From: a virus
Length of the DNA: 20,718 nt
Reading direction: 5' to 3' (one strand)
IMG/VR virus record: IMGVR_UViG_3300046009_006648
Span: 1 to 20,718 of that record
The notes below the pieces were generated by a model that had not been told where the DNA came from, searched no databases, and worked only from the letters and a program-made list of their open reading frames with translations. Below are positions 9,737 through 17,600 of the stretch, one piece after another. Numbering within the stretch: the first letter of the stretch is position 1; the number at the start of each line of letters is the position of its first letter. The translations under genes were made by a program, and so were the position numbers.

Positions 9737-9915
9737 CGCATACCTCTCTTCGTTTTGCGAGCCTTGGAATAGGCAATAGCCGCAGCTTGTTTGACTGCTG
9801 CACGTTTGCTAGCAGGACGGCTGGTACCAATCTTGCCACTTTCTTTGTAACCACGCACCATCTCACCAATGTTGGTAGAGATTGTCTTTTGACTGCTACC
9901 ACGTTTAAGGGGCAT
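9733..9915 (-). CDS. DUF6496-type small basic phage protein (60 aa)
   Basis: ATG 9913-9915 is preceded by GGAGG (complement of 9921-9925) five bases upstream. The sequence MPLKRGSSQKTISTNIGEMV, then GYKESGKIGTSRPASKRAAV and KQAAAIAYSKARKTKRG matches the widespread phage family I know as DUF6496 (M-P-L-K-x-G-x-S-Q-K-T-I, later QA.AIA.SKA). Function is not established; the strongly basic, alanine-rich helices suggest nucleic-acid contact. The first 11 bases overlap the end of the 688-aa gene, and its stop overlaps the next start by four bases. Confidence 0.88.
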   Translation of the reverse strand: MPLKRGSSQKTISTNIGEMVRGYKESGKIGTSRPASKRAAVKQAAAIAYSKARKTKRGMR

Positions 9916-11971
9916 TGGAACCTCCTAGCAATTGTTGCTGAGCAACATAACCTAATCCGCCAGCTCCTACAACATAAGTTGTGAGCCTTCCGATTGTTCT
10001 TAAAGCATTTCTTTGTGCTTCAATATCTTTCTTCAAACCTTGAGCCTGTCGCATCAACAAGTCTCGCCCTTCTTCATTGATAAGACCTTTTGATTTAAGT
10101 TTTGTTGCCAAACGCTCTACTTCATTAGCAACTTCTTTAGGAGATGCTGCTCTTGAAAGATTTGATTCAGTTTCTCTGAGTGACTCAATAACGCCACGAC
10201 GGTTTTCTGCTGCCTTCAACTGATCGCCTAATGTCTTTTGAAATGCCGCTTCAGGTGCTGCACTTACACGTTTTGCAAGATCACCAGGTTTTTCAACTGT
10301 TTTGAGTACATCAGCAAGTCTTGTTTGCGCACGTTGAAACATTGAACCAGAGGCTTCTCTTGCCGCTTTAGCTTCTGAGGCCACAGCTTTTGCAGACTCA
10401 ACCTGACCTTTTGCATCATTTACTGCACGCTGGGCGGCTTCTTTGGCGAGCCTCATATCACGAAATTCATCGTACAAGCCAAGCTGACGCAATGGCCTTT
10501 CATTTGCTACAAGCCATGTTCTAAGCGCCGCTTCTGTTGGCACCGCTTCTCTGCCAAACAAACTCTGCGTAAAGTAAAGACGACCTGACTCTTTAAGGCT
10601 TGGTGAGACTTCAAGCAATCGAGAAAACACAGGATTACCTTGCTGTGCTTTACGAATAATCTCTCCAGTTACTTGCGCCTCTGTTAACTTTTCAGCAGTA
10701 GATAAAGGGTCGACATCAATCACGCGAGCTAAAGCGCCATTACGCTCAACAATGTCTAATGGCCTAGACAGCGTACGAAACGTTCCAAGCGCTTGCCTAT
10801 AGTCCTCTGGCGTTTGTTTTATAAGGTCTCCTCGCAAGACCTTAAGAACATTTAGAACCTCTTTATTTGCTGCAAGCAAACGACCTTCTTCTGTTTGAAA
10901 GATGTCCTTGCTTAGATACTTCCTAAGCGAATCAGCGTTTCTTAAAGTTAACTGATTAACTACTTTTCCATCTTCGCCAACAGTTCCAGCAAGGTATTTA
11001 ACTTGATCGAGCAACCTAATGACGTTTGGATTTCTGGTTTGCTCTTGCAAATTCTCAACAGTAGAAACTAGCCGGTTCGTATTAACGACGGGCTTATCGC
11101 CATATTTATCTAGCACTTGTGCGAATCCAGAGCCTTGCGCTCTTGCCGCACTCAAATCTCTTTCTAGCTTTTGCGTAGTTGCTCTAAGCTCTGCGCCAAA
11201 TCGCTCTGCATTGATCGTTGGTTGCGCAAGTAACCGCTGCTCAAGTTGATCAACTGCTTGCTTAGCTGCACCTAATTCTTGTTCTGCTCCGCCAACCCTA
11301 GCTTCTGCTTGCGCCAACCTTTGTTGCTGGGCTACGTTTTGCGCTGCAACACGTTCTGCTATTGGCCTTCTTAATTCCGCCGCTTGTGTTGCTGCAAGTT
11401 GCTGCGCAGTCAAAGGTTGCTGTCCTTCTCGTTGCGCACGAATAGCACCTTGCCTTTGCATTTGCTCTATTGTCTGCTGCGTTCTACCGGCTTGACGTTC
11501 TATACCTGCAAGTTCTTGTTCGGTTCTTGCAATGCCTGGTTGCAGTTCTGCAAAGCCAGCCTGCCTAACTCTTTCTGCTTCGGCGGCGGCAGGCTTACCT
11601 CTTGCCGTACTAATCAATTCGCCAACTTTGCCTGCACCATATCGAGCAGCACCAACACCGCCAGTTATTAACGATGGAGCAAGCCCAGTCAAAAGCTCGG
11701 CAACGGGTCTGCGAGTAGGCGAAACAATGCCAGCCTCTTGCATCTTTTGCCCGATGTATTCAGAACCCATAAATGGCTTTTCTTCTTTGTAGCCAAATGG
11801 ACGCATCAACATGGCCGCAATATCAACAGGAGCGCCTAGCGTTCCGGCGACCAGTGCTCTATTGGCAACATCAGTAACAGGTCTGCTTCTATCTACAGGT
11901 GCTTTTTTAGGAACTAAATCACCATAAGCATCAGTTTCTTTGGCCGGAACTAGGTCTTCATAACCATCCAT
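9905..11971 (-). CDS. Large coiled-coil virion protein, likely internal/ejection protein (688 aa)
   Basis: The N-terminus repeats the motif YEDLVP / YGDLVP (residues about 4-21), which I know from internal virion proteins of podo-like phages. A glycine-rich hydrophobic stretch follows (about 92-115, ELLTGLAPSLITGGVGAARY), then long Gln/Ala/Glu coiled coils (about 130-270 and 500-600), and a hydrophobic C-terminus (TTYVVGAGGLGYVAQQQLLG). No lysozyme or transglycosylase motif is seen. The gene follows the 520-aa gene directly (TAAATG) with AGGAG upstream, and overlaps the DUF6496 gene. With the 355-, 520- and 1466-aa proteins it forms a block like the T7 gp14-gp15-gp16 ejection cassette. That parallel is inferred from size, order and composition, not sequence identity. 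Confidence 0.72.
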   Translation of the reverse strand: MDGYEDLVPAKETDAYGDLVPKKAPVDRSRPVTDVANRALVAGTLGAPVDIAAMLMRPFGYKEEKPFMGSEYIGQKMQEAGIVSPTRRPVAELLTGLAPSLITGGVGAARYGAGKVGELISTARGKPAAAEAERVRQAGFAELQPGIARTEQELAGIERQAGRTQQTIEQMQRQGAIRAQREGQQPLTAQQLAATQAAELRRPIAERVAAQNVAQQQRLAQAEARVGGAEQELGAAKQAVDQLEQRLLAQPTINAERFGAELRATTQKLERDLSAARAQGSGFAQVLDKYGDKPVVNTNRLVSTVENLQEQTRNPNVIRLLDQVKYLAGTVGEDGKVVNQLTLRNADSLRKYLSKDIFQTEEGRLLAANKEVLNVLKVLRGDLIKQTPEDYRQALGTFRTLSRPLDIVERNGALARVIDVDPLSTAEKLTEAQVTGEIIRKAQQGNPVFSRLLEVSPSLKESGRLYFTQSLFGREAVPTEAALRTWLVANERPLRQLGLYDEFRDMRLAKEAAQRAVNDAKGQVESAKAVASEAKAAREASGSMFQRAQTRLADVLKTVEKPGDLAKRVSAAPEAAFQKTLGDQLKAAENRRGVIESLRETESNLSRAASPKEVANEVERLATKLKSKGLINEEGRDLLMRQAQGLKKDIEAQRNALRTIGRLTTYVVGAGGLGYVAQQQLLGGSNAP

Positions 11972-13534
11972 TTATAGCTCCTGTCCTGTGCGCTCTTTGA
12001 ACCTTTTGGCTACCGCTTCACGATTCGCGCCATTTGCTATCGCTTGATTGGCTCTTGTTCGCTCAGCGTCTACTTCACCACCTTGAGGAGCTGCTTGCGG
12101 CGTAGCAGGTTTTGCCCCTGCTGTACCAGGCATTCCTTGAACACGAGCAATAGCAGATAACTCTTTTTCATCAAAGCCGTAATCCCTGCCTCGGCCATAC
12201 AGTTCTTTCTGACGAGTTTCAAGCAACTTGTCATAAGTTTCTGGCGAATAAGCGCGTGGATCAAGAATAGGGCCAACAGTGCGCTGCGTAAAGACAGGAA
12301 CTCTAGTACCTGTTAAACCTTGTTCTATCTTGAATGCAGCAAGAATTGCATCTTTAATGAATAGCGTTGTCTTGTCAGAACCTGCAAGCTCAGGACTATT
12401 GATGACAGACATGATGTCGCCTTCAGTAGTCTCTCTGCCAATCAAACTTCGTAACTTTGTAATTGTTGGCGCTGGTATTGCACGAAGACCTGTTTGCACT
12501 TCTGGGTCTCTTAAGCGGTCTCGCAACTTAGATACTTCTAACAAACCCTGGCCTGTATTGATGACATCAAGCGCTAACTTGTCAGTAGGCAATTTTTTAC
12601 CAGTAGCCTCTAAGATTTGAAATCTAGGGCCAGCAGTGCCCATACGTTGTTCAGCCGTAATATCTCTTAACTCAACTCTATTTCTCTGCCTAGCCTCTTC
12701 TAACAACAACTGATTTGTAATGCTTTGTTGTCTTGCTTGCTCTTGCGCAGCTATCCTTGCTTTTGTTTGCTCTTCACGAGAGCGAATCTGTTCTTGCAGT
12801 GCACTAGCCTTGTCTTTTGCAGAGATTGCATAGTTCAACGTATCAATAACACGTTTTGTATCGCCACGTACAAGATCGATATTGGCCGTACCGTTCTGTG
12901 TTAAAGCATTAAGCTCTGCATTTAACGCATTAGCTTCTGCCGTATTGCCAGCAGTCCTTGCTCTGAGTTGCGATTCGTACAAGTCTTTAATGCGTGTGAT
13001 CTCATTGCGCTGAGTATCAAGCGCTTTCTCATAGATCAACTTCTCACGGTCAAAGATGTCCTTGCGACCTTGCTTGTAGCCATCCAACATACCTTTGATA
13101 GCTTTCAGGCCTGCAATGCCAGAGCGCTTGCTAGAGCCACCAATCAAACCACCTATCAACACCATCTGCGCCATGATGCTTTGCAAGTCACCAATGTTTT
13201 CTTGCGATGGTGCAAACTCAATAGGTGCTGGTCGCATGGCTTGAAACTGTTCTTCAAACGTTGCCGCCTCTTTAGCTTGCCTCCTACCTAGTTCACCAAC
13301 ACGCTGCGCACCTTCTGTACGCTGACGCATCAAACCTTCAACCGCTGCGCGTTCTTGTTCCGCACCTGTACTTAAAACTTCAGGCAATGCCTGTTCAGCA
13401 CGAGTGCCACGCGCTATAGACTCAGTTAGACTTTGTTGCCCCGTTACCTTTTGCGTATCCGCAGAAGGCGTAAACACCTGAGACAAACGCTCATCGAGTG
13501 GATTGCGGAGGTTTGTAATTCCGTTAGCCATCAT
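11972..13534 (-). CDS. Coiled-coil virion protein, likely internal/ejection protein (520 aa)
   Basis: ATG 13532-13534 overlaps the previous stop (TAATG). A second ATG at 13529-13531 has better spacing (six bases) from AAAGG, so translation may begin there. The chain is dominated by charged coiled coils (about 60-300, rich in Arg, Gln and Glu). A glycine-rich hydrophobic hinge interrupts them around residues 120-142 (SIMAQMVLIGGLIGGSSKRS), and residues 300-470 are more globular, with IPAPTITKLRSLIGRETTEG and VFTQRTVGPILDPRAYSPET. The end is QAIANGANREAVAKRFKERT, a short helical motif that looks like a peptide-binding or docking tail. No enzyme motif is visible. Its place inside the virion block suggests an internal or tail-tube-associated protein. 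Confidence 0.7.
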   Translation of the reverse strand: MMANGITNLRNPLDERLSQVFTPSADTQKVTGQQSLTESIARGTRAEQALPEVLSTGAEQERAAVEGLMRQRTEGAQRVGELGRRQAKEAATFEEQFQAMRPAPIEFAPSQENIGDLQSIMAQMVLIGGLIGGSSKRSGIAGLKAIKGMLDGYKQGRKDIFDREKLIYEKALDTQRNEITRIKDLYESQLRARTAGNTAEANALNAELNALTQNGTANIDLVRGDTKRVIDTLNYAISAKDKASALQEQIRSREEQTKARIAAQEQARQQSITNQLLLEEARQRNRVELRDITAEQRMGTAGPRFQILEATGKKLPTDKLALDVINTGQGLLEVSKLRDRLRDPEVQTGLRAIPAPTITKLRSLIGRETTEGDIMSVINSPELAGSDKTTLFIKDAILAAFKIEQGLTGTRVPVFTQRTVGPILDPRAYSPETYDKLLETRQKELYGRGRDYGFDEKELSAIARVQGMPGTAGAKPATPQAAPQGGEVDAERTRANQAIANGANREAVAKRFKERTGQEL

Positions 13535-14601
13535 TAACCTTTGCCTGGTGTTGGGTTAGCAGGAGGGATTGTGGTGGTTTGACGATAAGGTGTTTGCGAA
13601 GGTTGGCCCATAGACAACTGAGCAGAAGCCATCAGCGCCTGCATGAGCGCATCAGAGGTAGCCGCATCCGCTTGATAACCGGCAATAATTGCCTGTCTAG
13701 TTGCCGCATCTGCTACACCTAAGTTAGCAAGTCCTTGTTGCAACAAATCATTAGCCATACGCTGCTGCAACTCTACCTGCCTTGCCTGCGATTGTTGCGC
13801 TGCAGTACCAGACGTTAACCCACGCTGAGCAAGCTGTTGACGTTGCTGTGCAGCAAGCGCCTCTAATTGCTGACGCTGTGCTGGCGTTACTTGTCCTGCC
13901 TGGCCGAGCGCTACTTGCTCCTGGCCTACTGCACGTTGAGCCTGACCAAGTTGACCTAACTCTTGGCGTACACGTTGAGCCTGCTGAAACCCTCTTCTAG
14001 CCTGCAAACCTGCTAACGCTGCCGTTGTTAAGCCAAGACCTTCTCTGGTTGTTAACAACTGCTTAGCACCTTCTTTTGCCATCTGACCATAGTCACGTTG
14101 AGCTGGTATTTGCTCTTGTGCTATTTGAGCTGCTAAGTCTTGAGCAGTTTGCCCAGTAGGTATGTTTGTCATACCTGTTGGCATTTCTGGCCCTTGATAC
14201 ATTTGCGGAAATCTACTACCGCCAAGCTCAGCAAATTGCCCATAATCAAAAGGCTGTTGACCCATTGACGCTCTTGTTTCTGCTGCTACATCTGAAAACG
14301 TTTCTGGTGTACCGGCGTAAGAAAATCCTAACGGTGAATAAGTAGTGAACGTACTTGGCATTTCAGCCGCCATTTCTGGCGTAGCCGTTTCTCCATACGC
14401 ATAGTCAAACTCACTTTGAAACTCAGGCAATCCTGTCATAGGATTGATGGTTCCAGAGCCACCATTAGCCTTGAGCATCTCTGCTTCACGAGGTGTAATG
14501 TGAGCAAGAACAGTGTCTTTGCCACGACCATGCTGGCGCACTAACTCAGCTAATCGCTGAATATCGACACCACCGAGTAAGGCTGCAAGTTGCTTTGCCA
14601 T
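13534..14601 (-). CDS. Virion protein with HITPREAEMLKANGGSGTINP motif (355 aa)
   Basis: The N-terminal region has GRGKDTVLAHITPREAEM (about 26-42) and LKANGGSGTINPMTGLPEF (43-61), a motif I have met in phage virion proteins where a GSGTINP.TGLPEF run marks the N-terminal domain. Residues 60-175 are rich in Met, Pro, Tyr and Gly and probably extended. Residues about 175-330 form an Ala/Gln-rich coiled coil. The C-terminus is Pro/Thr-rich (TTTIPPANPTPGKG). No catalytic or membrane signature is seen. The start lies two bases after the stop of the 1466-aa gene. An internal virion (ejection) component is my inference; the order resembles gp14-like first, then larger partners. Confidence 0.7.
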   Translation of the reverse strand: MAKQLAALLGGVDIQRLAELVRQHGRGKDTVLAHITPREAEMLKANGGSGTINPMTGLPEFQSEFDYAYGETATPEMAAEMPSTFTTYSPLGFSYAGTPETFSDVAAETRASMGQQPFDYGQFAELGGSRFPQMYQGPEMPTGMTNIPTGQTAQDLAAQIAQEQIPAQRDYGQMAKEGAKQLLTTREGLGLTTAALAGLQARRGFQQAQRVRQELGQLGQAQRAVGQEQVALGQAGQVTPAQRQQLEALAAQQRQQLAQRGLTSGTAAQQSQARQVELQQRMANDLLQQGLANLGVADAATRQAIIAGYQADAATSDALMQALMASAQLSMGQPSQTPYRQTTTIPPANPTPGKG

Positions 14602-14603
14602 GA

Positions 14604-17600
14604 TCAGATTCCTAATGCTCGACGTAGTTTCAAAGACCTAACATTCCATACTGGTTGCTGCTCTTCCTCACCAGTACCTTCAACATCATCACCCATACCT
14701 TCAGACAGTTGCACACGGGTAGGCAAGATGCCGGTACTTGTACCTGTATCTACAACCCTAGTCCCTGGCCTTGGCGTATACACGGCTTTAGGTGCTACTG
14801 CAAGTCGTTCTTCTGGAATGATGTTTGTTGTACCCGTGCCACCACCTATCGTGTCTTCTGCTGGCGGAGCCTCTGGTTCTGTAGGCGTTGGCTGTTGATC
14901 CAAGCCTAAGAACTTAATAATGTCTTCATCCTCGCCATAGGTAGGAACCGTGTCTTGCGGCAAGGTGTCTACAACCGTGTCAAACGTTGGCGTGGTATCA
15001 ATAACAGGCGTGGTATCGACAGCGGGCGTTGTATCTACAAAGCTAAATGTATCTTGCGCTTGTACGGTATCTTCTGGTGTATCGATATTGACTCGACCAG
15101 GATCAAACGTAAGGTCAATTGATTCTGTTACTGACGGTATTACCTTAGTTCCTGTATCAACCTTAACTTCAGGTGTAACAGTCGGCGCTACATAAGGCTT
15201 AATTCCTTGCGCCGTGTCGTTAACAAGCGTCGCCCATCTCTGATACGCAGGAGTCGTTCCAAAATTATCGGATGTGAAATCAATGCCTGCTTGTTGAGCC
15301 GCCGCTTTCAAACTTGCAATGTCTTGTTCCGTTGCAACCTTGCCATTTTCTTGAAAGCGAGTTTGTATTAACGATGCAGCAGGATCAAACGTAAAGGTTT
15401 GAGCCGTTTCTGTAACAACAGGAACCGTAATAACTTGATCTTCTACAAGCGTTTGACCTGTCTTCGTATCTACCGCTTCAATAGTTTGCGTATTGCCTTT
15501 TGTGTCAATCACTAAGGCTGTGTTGTTAGTTGGATTAACGGCAACAACAATAGCGGTATCAGTCTGACCAAACCTTTGCTGTCGAATTAGTGCTTGTACA
15601 GCAGGATCAGCTTGCAATCGCTGTAAGACTTGCGCGTTGGTAGCGTTATCTCTAGTAAGTTCTGCAACAAATGCAGCGCTTGTTGGCAAACCCATTCGAC
15701 CAAGCAGCGCAACAACATCTTGCTGTAATGCTGGCTGGTTAGCGACATCAATTTCGGCTGGCTTTTGTTCTTGAACGATCTCGCCGCCAGTAACAAGGTC
15801 GCCACCTACTTTTACATCACCGCCGGTAACGACTTGACCACCAGGCCCAACTTTTGTACCTGTATCTTGCGTTTGACCTCTAGCAGCAACTGCCGCAAGA
15901 ATCTCTGGGTTTGAACGTATGCGGGTTAATACTTCTGCGTTAGTAGGATTACCTGCCATTAACGCATCCATCATGGACTGCGTTGGAGTGATGCCCATCT
16001 GACCAAGAAAGTTGACAACTGATGCTAGATTTGCAGCACCAGGAGGGTTTTCCGTTACGTCTGAAGCAACTCTTTCAGTAGGCGTGATGCCAGCAAAGGA
16101 AGCAAAGTCAGCAGCAGCTTGGTTCCTTGCTTCAACTGTTGGGTAAACAGTACCGTTAAAGGTACGAGTTTGTTCTTCTGCTCTTGCTGTATTAGCAGCA
16201 GCCCTGGCCTTTGCATCTTCTATACGAGCCTTAGCCTCTGCAAGCGCTGGGTCTGTTTGCACATTTGTATCAGGTGCAGCCCTTCGTTCAACTTGCTGCG
16301 TTGCAACAAGCATGACTTCTGGCCTTCCATTTTTCATGGTTATGCCTGACGCAAGACCAAGCGCACCTAGCTGGCCGTTGAGGAAAGATGTCACCTCTTC
16401 GAAAGACTTACCTTGGCCTATCAAATCATTGCCAACACGAATTAAATCGTCTTTGAGCTTGGCATTAGCAGCTTCTTGCGCTGTTGCATAAAACCTATTG
16501 TTATAGGTTTGTGCGTCAATGCGTTGATTGACCTCAGCCTTCGTTGGATTGCCAGCCATAAGTTGACTGACAACTTCATTAGTTGGAGTAAACCCAAGAC
16601 TTCCTAATTTTGAAATGACATCAGCAAGATTGGCATCGTCACGAACTACAGGTTTAGAGACTGTAAACGTGTCGGTAGGTGCAGTAGTTTCTGGCTCTGT
16701 GCGTATACCAAGGCTCGCGTAATAGTCTTGCATAGCCTTATTACGGGCTTCTACCGTTGGATAGAGAGTGCCTTGAAAGGTACGCTGAAACTCATCTAAT
16801 CTAGCAGCACCCGTACCTCTTTGGCCTTGCAGATCACCTGTGTATGTTGTCGGCTCCCTTCTTACGCCTTCTGAAATTTTTATCGTCGAATCTGGCGTTA
16901 CTGCTTTTGTGTCAGTTACTGTAGGTGCCGTTTCTTTTGTGTCAATTGTCTTTGTCGTTACAGTTGGCGTAACCTTGCTAGCGTCTGATGTAAGTTTGTT
17001 ATCAGTCGTGATAGTAAACGTTTGCCCTTCAGTTACTTTTGTCCCAGTAGCAACATCCGTTGCGCCAACAATCTTGGTTTGACCAGAACTGTCGATAACT
17101 AACGCAGTGTCTTTTGTAGGATCGGTGCTAATGACAACGGCTGTAGGAAGTTGAGGTGCAGGAACATTGTCAGTCGCGCCTTGCTTTGTAACCACACTAG
17201 GCGTGATAGCTAATGGCTCACCAGGCGTGACAAAAGGTTGATCTAGCGGCAAACGTGTCGATGACACAGTAATAGAACCAAGCGAAGGAACTTCTGCAAA
17301 AGTACGCTGCGCAGCTTCTGCAACCTGATCACCTGTTTGCAATGCGCCAGTAGTCTTGCCGCCAATAACGCCACCAAGAATAGCGCTACCTGTTGCTGCG
17401 TTGCGATCACCAGTAAGAATGTATTGAGTGATTCCCTCTTCTAAAGACTCTTTCAAGCCTTCAACAATAGGCTGTAACGCTTTGGTATTAGCTCCAGGCA
17501 AAAGGCTAGCGACAGCAGTAACTAATCCTGAAATACCAGCGTCGGCCCTAGCAGCTTCAATCAATTGCTGGTTAGTCATGTTTGGATTAGCACGACGTAA

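Noticed and set aside
14936-15110. Repeated VDTTP-coding units read as a CRISPR-like array
   Set aside because: The repeat units are short, imperfect and in frame within a long protein, with no spacer structure and no cas genes.
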